Positions 1-8,755 of a stretch of DNA of 64,000 nucleotides are shown piece after piece. Position 1 is the first letter of the stretch. Every line of letters starts with the position of its first letter. The translations under genes and the position numbers were made by a program. The DNA comes from Ferruginibacter sp. (lineage in GTDB: Bacteria; Bacteroidota; Bacteroidia; Chitinophagales; Chitinophagaceae): NCBI GenBank assembly GCA_019638575.1, contig JAHBTN010000003.1, positions 1-64,000 of the forward strand. Direction: 5' to 3'. A model generated the notes under the pieces. The model saw only the letters and a list, made by a program, of their open reading frames with translations, was not told where the DNA came from and ran no database searches.

Positions 1-3
1 GCG

Positions 4-35
4 CAAAAGTACGGTTTGAAATATTTCAACCCAAA
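4..35 (-). promoter_or_regulatory. Bacteroidota-type promoter for a gene left of the window
   Basis: Read on the minus strand, positions 11 to 4 give TACTTTTG, an exact match to the Bacteroidota -7 element TAnnTTTG, and positions 35 to 32 give TTTG, a -33 element, with a 20-base spacer. It points out of the window, so the gene it would serve is not visible. Confidence 0.45.
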
Positions 36-204
36 AAAACATGTAACTAATTGAATTTATTTTTGTGAAGCCTCTTTATTACTGTAATTGTGCTTAAAAA
101 AATGATTCTATTTTTAATGCGCCGGCTTTGTTTTTAAAGGCTTAAAATTATGTGGAGACTAGCAAACAGTTAGTCATTTTTTACAACAAAAAAAGTATAG
201 CTGG

Positions 205-2325
205 CTATTGCTCTAATTTGTCTTTTACCAATACTAGATCGCTTAATGCAACGGTGATGGGCATTACGCCTACCTGTAATACGGCTTTTTTCCCCTTTAT
301 CTCTTTTATAATACCTACCTGCCGGTTTTGTTTCATCTTTGCTTTCAGCCCAATTTTTAGTTCACCGGTAACTTCTTCAAATTTTTCATTTAGTTTTTTC
401 TGTTGCTTTTCACTTTTAATTGTTTCTTTTTGCTTAAACAGCAAAGCATGTATCATTTTAATCACTTTTTCTTTATCATCGGTTTTTCGCCATTCAATTA
501 CCATGGCTTTTAACCTCCGTTCCATATCCTTCAGGTAAATATACTTTTCTGCAGCAATACTGTTTTGTAGCTTTAGCCTTTCTATTTCCTGCTTATGTTT
601 CTCCTTACCCAAAACATCCTGCATCTCTTTTTTAAGCTTTTCATTTTCTTTTACCAGTTTGCTTAATTGTAATTTTTCTTTATTAATATCCTGCAAATCC
701 TGCTCGGTGCGGTTAAGCAGTTTATCTAAAGTAAAATGATCATCATCTACAAGTTTCCTTGCCTTATCAATCAACCTTTTTTCTAATCCTATTCTTTCGG
801 CAATAGAAAACGTATAAGAACTGCCCGGCTTGCCTGTTACAAGTTTATAAAGCGGCATCAGGTTTTTTTCATCAAACTGCATAGCGCCATTAATAATGCC
901 CGGCACTTTATTGGCCATTACTTTTAAATTAAGGTAATGTGTAGTAACAATACCAATACTATGTTTAAGGGCAAGTTCTTCCATAATCACTTCGGCAAAA
1001 GCGCCGCCCAGGTTGGGATCGCTGCCGCTCCCCAACTCATCTATAAAAAATAAAGTTTTACCATTGGCATTTTCCATAAAATGCTTCATATTTTTTAAGT
1101 GCGATGAGTAGGTGCTTAACTCAAATTCCAGGCTTTGCGTATCACCAATATGAATCATCAGTTGTTTAAAAATTCCCATCACGCTGTCAGCATGCACAGG
1201 CACCAGCAAACCACTCTGCATCATCAACTGTAATAAACCAACTGTTTTAAGGGTAACTGTTTTACCACCTGCATTTGGCCCGCTGATGACGAGTATCCGC
1301 TGTTTATCATGTAAAGAAATATCAACAGGAATGGTTGGTTTTACTTGCCCGTCGTTTGATGGATTATTTTTATTATACAGGAATAACAAAGGATGGTAAG
1401 CCTGAATCAAATGCACCAGCGCTTTATCGGTTATCTTTGGGTGATTGCCATTATATTCCATGGCAAACTTTGCCTTTGCCTTAATGAAATCATATTCGCC
1501 CGCAATGTGCAAATAACTTTTCAGCAGCGATGAATACACACTCAACTGCTGTGTTAAATTGCGCAATATGCGGTACACTTCTTTTCGTTCATCGTTCTCC
1601 AGCAAAAAAACAGCATTGTTCAGTTCAGTTGTTTCTTCCGGCTCAATAAAACTTGTTTTACGGCTATCACTTTCGCCATGCAGTATCCCTTTTATCATGC
1701 GTTTTTGTTCGGCAAAAACAGCCAGCACTCTCCTGCCGTTCAAAAAACTTTCTTCAATATCTGCCAGGTAACCTTGCTTATTCAACTTACTTACAATACG
1801 GTCAAACACACGCCTAAGCTCGTTTCGCTTACGGTATAAACTTATCCTTATGTTTGCCAGCTCTTCACTTGCGCTGTCTTTCACCTGCCCGTTTTCGTCA
1901 AGTGTTTCATCTATCAGTTGATTGATTGTTTTTTCATAATACGCATCCTGTATCACAATGGCAAGGGCCGGATATGCCAGGCGGCGTTCATTATCAAACC
2001 AGCGAAAAATATTACCGGTATTTTCTGCAAGTTTGCGTATGAGCAGGAACTGGTCGCTATTTAAAACAGCGCCGGGTATGCCAATAAGTTTTATTTCTTT
2101 ATTTAAATTGTGTACAAACTCATTGGGAAAATGCTGCCCGCTTTGCAGCAATAATTTAAATTCATTGGCTTGTTGCAATTCTGTTTCAATAAACTCTTTT
2201 TTTGTATGCAGCCGCAGGTTTTCTGTTTTTGCTTTTGCATATTCGGTACGGCAATGCATGGCAAGCAGTGTTTTTACCTTTTCATATTCTAACTGAACAA
2301 GTGCCGAATTAGGAAAAAATTTCAT
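205..2325 (-). CDS. MutS2-family ATPase without Smr nuclease domain
   Basis: A MutS-superfamily DNA-binding ATPase of the MutS2 branch, 706 residues. The Walker A motif GPNAGGKT lies near residues 347-354 and a Walker B stretch with FIDELGSGSDP near 425-437. These follow a helical core and precede a long Lys/Glu-rich coiled coil. MutS2 proteins usually end in a Smr endonuclease domain at about 780 residues. This one stops right after the short KOW-like segment (VLQVGVMPITVALSDL), and no Smr-like coding sequence is seen in the remaining 204 bases. It is therefore better described as a MutS2-like ATPase than as a nuclease. The ATG at 2325 was chosen because the longer in-frame version needs a TTG start. 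MutS2 proteins act in suppression of recombination or in ribosome rescue; which applies here is unknown. Confidence 0.9.
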   Translation of the reverse strand: MKFFPNSALVQLEYEKVKTLLAMHCRTEYAKAKTENLRLHTKKEFIETELQQANEFKLLLQSGQHFPNEFVHNLNKEIKLIGIPGAVLNSDQFLLIRKLAENTGNIFRWFDNERRLAYPALAIVIQDAYYEKTINQLIDETLDENGQVKDSASEELANIRISLYRKRNELRRVFDRIVSKLNKQGYLADIEESFLNGRRVLAVFAEQKRMIKGILHGESDSRKTSFIEPEETTELNNAVFLLENDERKEVYRILRNLTQQLSVYSSLLKSYLHIAGEYDFIKAKAKFAMEYNGNHPKITDKALVHLIQAYHPLLFLYNKNNPSNDGQVKPTIPVDISLHDKQRILVISGPNAGGKTVTLKTVGLLQLMMQSGLLVPVHADSVMGIFKQLMIHIGDTQSLEFELSTYSSHLKNMKHFMENANGKTLFFIDELGSGSDPNLGGAFAEVIMEELALKHSIGIVTTHYLNLKVMANKVPGIINGAMQFDEKNLMPLYKLVTGKPGSSYTFSIAERIGLEKRLIDKARKLVDDDHFTLDKLLNRTEQDLQDINKEKLQLSKLVKENEKLKKEMQDVLGKEKHKQEIERLKLQNSIAAEKYIYLKDMERRLKAMVIEWRKTDDKEKVIKMIHALLFKQKETIKSEKQQKKLNEKFEEVTGELKIGLKAKMKQNRQVGIIKEIKGKKAVLQVGVMPITVALSDLVLVKDKLEQ

Positions 2326-2352
2326 TGCAGTATTTTCTTTTTTTGTAACGGG

Positions 2353-2360
2353 CAAATGTA
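2353..2360 (-). promoter_or_regulatory. -7 element upstream of the MutS2-like gene
   Basis: The minus strand reads TACATTTG, exactly TAnnTTTG, 28 bases before the chosen ATG. No TTG at the usual 19-21 base spacing was found, so only the -7 half is supported. Confidence 0.3.
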
Positions 2361-2446
2361 CGTTGATTGGGCCGAAGTGGCGACGCTCCGTTCAACTGCA
2401 TATCTTCAATCATCTTTTATTAAAGCATAGGTATGGTTTGCGTTAT

Positions 2447-2470
2447 GTTGTTGGTCAGGCGACCAACAAC
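2447..2470. repeat. Perfect 10-bp palindromic hairpin
   Basis: GTTGTTGGTC (2447-2456), loop AGGC, then GACCAACAAC (2461-2470): a perfect inverted repeat with a four-base loop. It has no T-tract and sits immediately before the CAAC-rich repeat tract, so it looks like part of an intergenic repeat element and not a terminator. Confidence 0.7.
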
Positions 2471-2612
2471 GGCCAACCATCAACCACAAACCACCAACCA
2501 ACGAACGATCAACAAACAACTATCAACGAGCAACAAACTACTATCAACGAGCAACAAACAACAATCAACGAGCAACGAGCAACCAACAACAATCAACAAG
2601 CAACGAGCAACC
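2471..2612. repeat. Degenerate CAAC-rich tandem repeat tract
   Basis: About 140 bases built of variants of CAACAAACAACTATCAACGAG, with several near-identical consecutive copies between roughly 2505 and 2600. The plus strand is almost free of T and G. Open frames through it (Thr/Asn/Gln-rich in every phase) are composition artefacts. Together with the hairpin at 2447-2470 it fills the gap between the MutS2-like gene and msrA. Confidence 0.75.
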
Positions 2613-2697
2613 AACTTTGTTAAACTTTTGTTGCAAAAAAAATGTTATTCAATCTGTAGCAACTAACTTTACGTACCTGATGAAAAAGAAAAACACC

Positions 2698-3351
2698 ATG
2701 TTAAAAACATTATTCATTTCAATTGTAAGTTTTGCAGCATTAAGCTCCTGTGCACAAAAAGACAACTCATCAAAAATTAAAAAAGAACCTACAGCTATGA
2801 CAACAACCGCAGCTAAATTAGATACAGCCACCTTTGGTACCGGTTGCTTCTGGTGTACCGAAGCTATCTTCCAGGAATTGAAAGGTGTGGAAAAAGTTAC
2901 CAGCGGCTATAGCGGCGGCACTGTACCCAACCCAACCTATGAGCAGGTTTGCAGTAAAACTACAGGGCATGCAGAGTGCCTGAATATTTTGTATAATCCT
3001 TCTGTTATTAGTTTTGATGAACTGCTGGAAGTTTTTTGGCAGGTGCACGACCCAACCACTTTAAACAGGCAGGGCGCCGATGTGGGTACACAATACCGCA
3101 GCGTGATATTTTATCATAACCAGCAACAAAAAGAAAAAGCAGAAAAATATAAAGCGGCATTAGATAAAAGCGGCGCCTGGAGCAACCCTATTGTAACTTC
3201 GCTTGAAGCATTTAAAGTGTTTTATCCGGCCGAAGATTATCACCAAAATTATTACCGCAACAATACTGGCCAGGGGTATTGCCAGTTTGTAATAAGGCCC
3301 AAACTGGAAAAATTTGAAAAAGTTTTTAAAGACAAACTGAAAAAACAGTAA
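2698..3351 (+). CDS. msrA: Peptide-methionine (S)-S-oxide reductase, lipoprotein form
   Basis: Reduces methionine-S-sulfoxide in proteins. The MsrA motif GCFWC lies at residues 49-53 (catalytic Cys50), followed by the expected YSGG and EVF/HDPTT blocks, and a C-terminal GQGYC supplies a resolving cysteine. The N-terminus is a lipoprotein signal (hydrophobic stretch ending in LSSC, Cys18), so it should act anchored in the periplasm or outer membrane. 217 residues from this start. An in-frame ATG at 2680 would add six residues, and a longer frame from 2617 runs into the repeat tract and is unlikely. It converges with the cytochrome gene 23 bases downstream. Confidence 0.92.
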   Translation: MLKTLFISIVSFAALSSCAQKDNSSKIKKEPTAMTTTAAKLDTATFGTGCFWCTEAIFQELKGVEKVTSGYSGGTVPNPTYEQVCSKTTGHAECLNILYNPSVISFDELLEVFWQVHDPTTLNRQGADVGTQYRSVIFYHNQQQKEKAEKYKAALDKSGAWSNPIVTSLEAFKVFYPAEDYHQNYYRNNTGQGYCQFVIRPKLEKFEKVFKDKLKKQ

Positions 3352-3374
3352 AGTAAACTCCCCCATTACTCACA

Positions 3375-3791
3375 CTAATGCTTTACCGGCTCCGGCATTT
3401 TTGCGGGCATAGGTTCGGCACGGTGGCAGGTAAAACAGGTTACAGCCTGCACCTGGTCGGCTGTAACGTTTTCGTTAAACTGGAAATAGTTTTTATTGAT
3501 ATCGGCTGTCATCCTCATCATCCTTCGGGTAATTTCTTTTTCGGGTTTGTCATCTTTATCAAACATCAGCGTATCGGCTTTTTTATCACGGGCATGGCAA
3601 TATTTACAATCTACACCAAGCATAGTGGTAAAGCCATCCATTATTTTATCCAACGAGTCTGCCGAGATATTCTTGGGCAGTACCTGTAAATTTTTAAACT
3701 CTTCGTTTACCGGTTGTTTAACGGCTGCAATTCCAATAAAAACCATTACAACCAACACTGCCAGTACTTTTATTTTTTTAAATGTTTTCAT
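3375..3791 (-). CDS. Diheme c-type cytochrome (CytoC_RC-like)
   Basis: 138 residues with an N-terminal signal/anchor and two CxxCH heme sites (CKYCH and CFTCH). The block before the first site resembles the small cytochromes that Bacteroidota encode in the photosynthetic-reaction-centre cytochrome family (PF02276-like). There is no photosynthesis gene, so the likely role is periplasmic electron transfer. It starts one base after the stop of the upstream peptide-binding lipoprotein, so the two are almost certainly cotranscribed. Confidence 0.85.
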   Translation of the reverse strand: MKTFKKIKVLAVLVVMVFIGIAAVKQPVNEEFKNLQVLPKNISADSLDKIMDGFTTMLGVDCKYCHARDKKADTLMFDKDDKPEKEITRRMMRMTADINKNYFQFNENVTADQVQAVTCFTCHRAEPMPAKMPEPVKH

Positions 3792-3792
3792 A

Positions 3793-5454
3793 CTATAATT
3801 TTTTAACTTTTCTAAGTTCCAGTAAATTTAAACTGTTTGGATAAAAGTTGGTAATATTTAAGTGTACTAAATGAATGGCCATATCGTACCAAAGCGGAAC
3901 AACCGGCGCATCTTCCATCACCATCCTGTCCATTTGCCGGTATAGTTCATACCTTATTGAATCATTTTTTTCAGATAAAGCGCTTTCGTATAACTTATCG
4001 TAGGCCGGGTTTTTATAACGGGTATAGTTTGGTGGCGCCGGGTTTTTGCCATAAAAAACACTCAGGTAATTCTCAGCATCTGGGTAATCGGCAATCCAGC
4101 TTCCTCTAAAAAATAAAGCCTGTGATTTTGATGTCTGCTCCATCAATAAACTTTTCTGTATCACTTCTACCTGCACTTTAATACCTATTTGCAATAATTC
4201 ATTGGCAATAAAACTTCCCAAATCGCCATAAACAGGAATGGTGAGTAATTTTATGGTTGGTAAATTCTTCCCTTCGGGATAACCGGCTTCGGCAAGTAAC
4301 TGTTTTGCTTTTGCAACATCATAATGATATCCTTTTACAGTAACAGAATCAAAAGAAGGTAAGCCCGCCGGTACAAAACCACTTTCGGCGGCAATGCCAA
4401 TGCTATTGCGCAGGTACAGCATCATTTTTCTCCTGTTAAAACCATAATTGATAGCCTGCCGTATTTTTTTAAACCGTAATGGAGAATTTTTTACCAGTTC
4501 ATTCTGTTCATCTACCAAAATACCCAGGTATTCTATATTAAGGTATGGATGTTTTTGAAGTACAATTTTTCCCTGCCAATCTTTTTTAAGATTACCGGTT
4601 TTGGTAAGCACTTCATCTTTAAAAGAAGGGTCTATGTCATCAATAAAATCGAGCCTGTTTTGCTGAAATTCTAAAAACTCGGTAGCCTTGCTATCATAAA
4701 AAGATACTTTAATGCCATCTAAGTAAGGCAGCCTGTTTCCTGCAGCATCGTGCTCAAAATAATTTTCATTTTTTTTAAGGATAAGTGCCTGCCCTTCTTC
4801 CCAGGCCACAAACTGAAAAGGCCCTGTGCCTACAGGATGGCGGCGAAAATCGGTGGTATATTTTTCTACAGCTTCTTTTGGTATTATAGAACAGTATTGC
4901 ATGCTTAAAATACCCAGTATAGATTGAAAAGGCCTTAAGAGTTTTAGTTGAAAAGTTGTATCATCAATGGCTTTAAAGCCATTTATCGAATCAACACGGT
5001 TATTAAAAATCCAGGCGCCGGGGCTTGCGGTGTTTTTATCAATAATTCTTTTAAAACTGTATTCTACATCATGTGCGGTTAATTTTCTTCCCTTACCATT
5101 TATAAAACATGCATCATCGGTAAAGAAAACATCGTTTCGTAAATAAAAAGTAAAAACCAGGTTATCGCCCGATATGTTCCAATGCTTTGCAAGCGATGGT
5201 TGCATTTGCATATTACTGTCAATTTCAATAAGCGTATTATAAAGTTGGTGGCAAGCCCACATTACCTGCTTGTTTTTGGCAAAAGCAGGATCTAAAGATG
5301 CAAGGCCGCTGCTCTCATTATAACGGAATATTTTTTTACCGGGATGAGTATGGTTTTTACATGAAAGGAAAATCAACATGTATAAAAACACGACAACTAT
5401 ACATGTTAAACTTATGCTACTGTTAAAGCGGCATTTTTTTGATGAAAGGTGCAT
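3793..5454 (-). CDS. Oligopeptide-type ABC transporter substrate-binding lipoprotein
   Basis: 553 residues of the SBP_bac_5 (OppA/DppA) family. Blocks typical of the family are visible: LAKHWNISGDNLVFTFYLR, YSFKR, and AINYGFNRRKMM. The N-terminal hydrophobic segment ends in LSC, a lipobox. The family binds peptides or nickel/heme in the periplasm for an ABC importer. No permease or ATPase gene is nearby; the partner here is a diheme cytochrome, with one base between the genes. Solitary OppA-like lipoproteins are common in Bacteroidota; the ligand is unknown. Confidence 0.88.
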   Translation of the reverse strand: MHLSSKKCRFNSSISLTCIVVVFLYMLIFLSCKNHTHPGKKIFRYNESSGLASLDPAFAKNKQVMWACHQLYNTLIEIDSNMQMQPSLAKHWNISGDNLVFTFYLRNDVFFTDDACFINGKGRKLTAHDVEYSFKRIIDKNTASPGAWIFNNRVDSINGFKAIDDTTFQLKLLRPFQSILGILSMQYCSIIPKEAVEKYTTDFRRHPVGTGPFQFVAWEEGQALILKKNENYFEHDAAGNRLPYLDGIKVSFYDSKATEFLEFQQNRLDFIDDIDPSFKDEVLTKTGNLKKDWQGKIVLQKHPYLNIEYLGILVDEQNELVKNSPLRFKKIRQAINYGFNRRKMMLYLRNSIGIAAESGFVPAGLPSFDSVTVKGYHYDVAKAKQLLAEAGYPEGKNLPTIKLLTIPVYGDLGSFIANELLQIGIKVQVEVIQKSLLMEQTSKSQALFFRGSWIADYPDAENYLSVFYGKNPAPPNYTRYKNPAYDKLYESALSEKNDSIRYELYRQMDRMVMEDAPVVPLWYDMAIHLVHLNITNFYPNSLNLLELRKVKKL

Positions 5455-5500
5455 ATATCAGCTTAAAGAAAACTAAATTAGCACTTATATACAAATACAG

Positions 5501-7189
5501 ATGAAACAACTTTTTAAAGCCTGCTGTCTTTTTATTTTTAGTTTTTTACTTTTTACTTCTGCCTTTGGTCAACCACTAAAACAATCCAACAGATTTACAC
5601 ATGCCGATACATTACGTGGCACTTACGGCCCGGGCAGGGATTGGTGGGATGTTTTAAAATACGACCTGCATGTAAAATTCAATATCGGCGATAGCAGCAT
5701 TAGCGGTTATAATGCCATGCAGGTAAAAGTTTTAAAAAAAGGAACAACCATGCAGGTTGACCTGCAGGAACCTTTGATGATAGACAGTATTCTTTATTCC
5801 TTACAAGCAGGATCAAGAGGAAGGATAAGTGAACAGGATATACGCAAAGATGGTAATGCCTATTTTTTCCCTGCCGGTTATTTTTCAGTTCCGCATACAA
5901 ATTTTCCTGTTGTTGATATTTTTATTTATTACCATGGCAAGCCACGTATTGCACATCGGCCACCATGGGATGGCGGTGTAATCTGGAAAAAAGACAAACA
6001 AAAAAGGCCTTGGGTAAGCATTGCCTGCCAGGGCCTGGGCGCCAGCGTATGGTATCCATGTAAAGATCACCAGGCCGATGAACCCGACAGTGCCGAAATG
6101 CATATTACAGTACCCGATACATTGATGTGTGTGGGCAATGGCCGCTATCGTGGCAGGATTGAAAACACAGATGGAACGGCAACATACGATTGGGCTGTTA
6201 TTAACCCCATCAATAATTACAACATCATACCATACATTGGCAAGTATGTACATTTTGGCGATGTGTATGATGGCGAGAAAGGAAAGTTAACGATGGATTA
6301 CTGGGTGCTTGACTATAATCTTGATAAGGCAAAAGAACAATTTAAAGATGCACCACGTATGATGAAAGCATTTGAATATTGGTTTGGCCCCTATCCTTTT
6401 TATGAAGATGGTTATAAACTGGTAGATGCACCTCATCTTGGTATGGAACACCAAAGCGCAGTAGCATACGGTAATGGTTATCAAAATGGTTACATGGGCA
6501 GAGATTTAAGCCATAGCGGCTGGGGGCTAAAATGGGATTTTATTATTGTACACGAAAGCGGCCACGAATGGTTTGCAAACAATATTACCAGTAAAGATAT
6601 TGCCGATATGTGGATTCATGAAAGTTTTACCAACTACAGCGAAACTTTATTTACCGATTACTGGTATGGTAAAGAAGCCGGTAATGCTTATGTACAAGGC
6701 ACCCGAAAAAATATTTCGAACGATATACCGATTATTGGGCATTACAATGTAAACCAGGAAGGCAGTGGTGATATGTATTACAAAGGCGGTAACATGATAC
6801 ACATGATACGGCAGGTAATAAACGATGATGAAAAATTCAGGCAGATTTTACGAGGGTTAAACAAAACTTTTTACCACCAAACAGTTACCACAAAACAAAT
6901 AGAAGCATATATCAACAAACAAAGTGGCATCAATTTCAGTAAACTTTTTGACCAGTACTTACGAACCACACAAATACCTGTGCTGGAATATAAAATAAAT
7001 GGGCATAAACTATATTACCGTTACAGCAATTGCGTAAAAGGTTTCAACCTACCTTTAAAAATTACTTTTAAAACAGAACAATGGATTCATCCAACTGAAA
7101 AATGGAAATCGCTTAATTTATATCCCGAAGGCGATAATAGTTTTACTGTAGATCCAAATTTCTACATTAATACAAAAAAGACAGAGTAA
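5501..7189 (+). CDS. M1-family zinc metallopeptidase
   Basis: 562 residues with signal peptide (cut near FGQ). The zinc site is HESGH at 351-355 with the third ligand Glu374 in WIHESFTNYSE, i.e. HExxH-x18-E as in M1 aminopeptidases. GMEHQSAVAYG replaces the usual GAMEN exopeptidase motif. The protein stops after the thermolysin-like and short C-terminal regions and lacks the long ERAP1-like helical domain, as in many secreted Bacteroidota M1 proteins. Predicted periplasmic or surface aminopeptidase. The next gene starts 19 bases downstream. Confidence 0.9.
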   Translation: MKQLFKACCLFIFSFLLFTSAFGQPLKQSNRFTHADTLRGTYGPGRDWWDVLKYDLHVKFNIGDSSISGYNAMQVKVLKKGTTMQVDLQEPLMIDSILYSLQAGSRGRISEQDIRKDGNAYFFPAGYFSVPHTNFPVVDIFIYYHGKPRIAHRPPWDGGVIWKKDKQKRPWVSIACQGLGASVWYPCKDHQADEPDSAEMHITVPDTLMCVGNGRYRGRIENTDGTATYDWAVINPINNYNIIPYIGKYVHFGDVYDGEKGKLTMDYWVLDYNLDKAKEQFKDAPRMMKAFEYWFGPYPFYEDGYKLVDAPHLGMEHQSAVAYGNGYQNGYMGRDLSHSGWGLKWDFIIVHESGHEWFANNITSKDIADMWIHESFTNYSETLFTDYWYGKEAGNAYVQGTRKNISNDIPIIGHYNVNQEGSGDMYYKGGNMIHMIRQVINDDEKFRQILRGLNKTFYHQTVTTKQIEAYINKQSGINFSKLFDQYLRTTQIPVLEYKINGHKLYYRYSNCVKGFNLPLKITFKTEQWIHPTEKWKSLNLYPEGDNSFTVDPNFYINTKKTE

Positions 7190-7208
7190 TTTAGCAGCAA
7201 ACTAATCT

Positions 7209-8723
7209 ATGTCGCAAATTCGAAAGCAAAGTATCATTTCATCATTGGTAGTATATATAGGCTTTGCTATCGGTTTTTTTAATACCTATCTGTTCACCCG
7301 TGAAGGTGGCTTTACCAAAACCGAATACGGGCTTACCGGTATTTTTATGGCAGTTGCCAATATCATGTATTCGTTTGCCAACCTTGGCATGGGCGCATAC
7401 ATTTATAAATTTTATCCTTATTACGATGATAACCTGCCTAAAAAGAAAAACGACATGCTTACCTGGGCATTGCTTTTTTCGCTGATTGGTTTTTGCCTTG
7501 TTATAATTGCAGGCGTGGCTTTTAAAGACCTCGTCATACGTAAATACGGAACCAACTCACCCGATTTTGTAAAATATTACTATTATATTTTTCCTTTTGG
7601 ATTAGGGCTCACATTATTTTCAATTTTAGAAGTGTACACCTGGCAATTAAAAAAAGCCGTACTTACAAATTTTTTAAGGGAGATATTGTTTAGGGTATTT
7701 ACCAGTATACTTATTCTGCTAAGTTTTGCAGGCATCATCGCTTCGTTCGATCTATTTATAAAACTGTATTCATTTACTTTTTTAGTCACGGCACTGGTGT
7801 TAATTGGCTATCTTATCTACAGCAATCATTTCAGTTTTACATTTACTGTAAGCAGGGTGAGTAAAAAATTTTTTAAAAAAATACTCACACTAATTTCGTT
7901 TGTATACGGCGGCAACCTGGTATTCACCATCTCCACCGTAATAGATACAGTTATAATAGCCGCCGTATTGCCCAATGGGCTTGCATTGGCCGGCATATAT
8001 ACATTGGCGCAAAATATTGCCAGTTTAATACAGGCACCACAGCGGGGCATTATTTCTTCATCTATTGCAGCATTATCAAAGGCATGGAAAGATAAAGACA
8101 TGCAAAAGATTAACCGTATTTATCACAGTTCATCTATCAACCAATTGCTTTTTTCGGTAGGCATGTTTGCACTTATATGGTTAAATTTTTCTGATGCCGT
8201 TTACAGTTTTAAATTACAAAGCGGGTATATTGATGCAAAATGGGTTTTCTTTTACATTGGCCTCATGCGTATTGTAGATATGGGTACCGGCGTTAACAGC
8301 CAAATCATCAACACATCCACCCGGTGGCGGTTTGATTTTTTTACCGGTATCATTTTGCTGCTGCTAACACTTCCGCTTAATTACATCTTTACCAAATATT
8401 ATTTTGGTGTAATGGGGCCGGCCATTGCCAACCTGATTGCATTTACCGTTTACAATACAATCAGGTATTTATTTTTAATTAAACAATTTAACCTGCAACC
8501 TTTTACTATAAAAACATTTTACAGTTTGGTATTAGGTATTCTTAGCTTTTATATTAGCTATTACACTTTTGTAAACCTGCATGGTTTTACAGGAATGATT
8601 TGCAGAAGCAGCCTGTTTCTGCTGCTTTTTATAAGTGGTTCTTTTTTGCTGAAGCTTTCGCCTGATATTGTTCCGGTTTGGCAGGTAATTCAAAAAAGGC
8701 TGGGCATAAAAAAAGGAGATTAA
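7209..8723 (+). CDS. Polysaccharide flippase-like membrane protein (MOP superfamily)
   Basis: 504 residues made almost wholly of hydrophobic helices (about 12-14), with the N-terminal block of RfbX/Wzx-type exporters (a GFAIGFFNTYLF segment followed by an FTKTEYGL turn). The family moves lipid-linked oligosaccharides across the inner membrane. No glycosyltransferase genes adjoin it, so the substrate cannot be inferred. Probably cotranscribed with the M1 peptidase (19-base gap). Confidence 0.82.
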   Translation: MSQIRKQSIISSLVVYIGFAIGFFNTYLFTREGGFTKTEYGLTGIFMAVANIMYSFANLGMGAYIYKFYPYYDDNLPKKKNDMLTWALLFSLIGFCLVIIAGVAFKDLVIRKYGTNSPDFVKYYYYIFPFGLGLTLFSILEVYTWQLKKAVLTNFLREILFRVFTSILILLSFAGIIASFDLFIKLYSFTFLVTALVLIGYLIYSNHFSFTFTVSRVSKKFFKKILTLISFVYGGNLVFTISTVIDTVIIAAVLPNGLALAGIYTLAQNIASLIQAPQRGIISSSIAALSKAWKDKDMQKINRIYHSSSINQLLFSVGMFALIWLNFSDAVYSFKLQSGYIDAKWVFFYIGLMRIVDMGTGVNSQIINTSTRWRFDFFTGIILLLLTLPLNYIFTKYYFGVMGPAIANLIAFTVYNTIRYLFLIKQFNLQPFTIKTFYSLVLGILSFYISYYTFVNLHGFTGMICRSSLFLLLFISGSFLLKLSPDIVPVWQVIQKRLGIKKGD

Positions 8724-8732
8724 ATAATCTCC
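8707..8732 (-). terminator. Intrinsic terminator for the NlpC/P60 gene
   Basis: GGAGATTA/TAATCTCC inverted repeat at 8715-8732. Read on the minus strand it is followed by a run of T (8714 down to 8707). It overlaps the last codons of the convergent flippase gene. Confidence 0.65.
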
Positions 8733-8755
8733 CTGTATTTTACAATTCTAAAACA

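Noticed and set aside
157..175. GACTA...TAGTC hairpin after the MutS2-like gene
   Set aside because: Only five pairs and no T-run on the minus strand, so it is not a convincing terminator.
2363..2623. Open frames through the CAAC-rich tract (plus strand)
   Set aside because: They encode Thr/Asn/Gln-only low-complexity strings in every phase; open because the tract lacks T and G, not because it codes.
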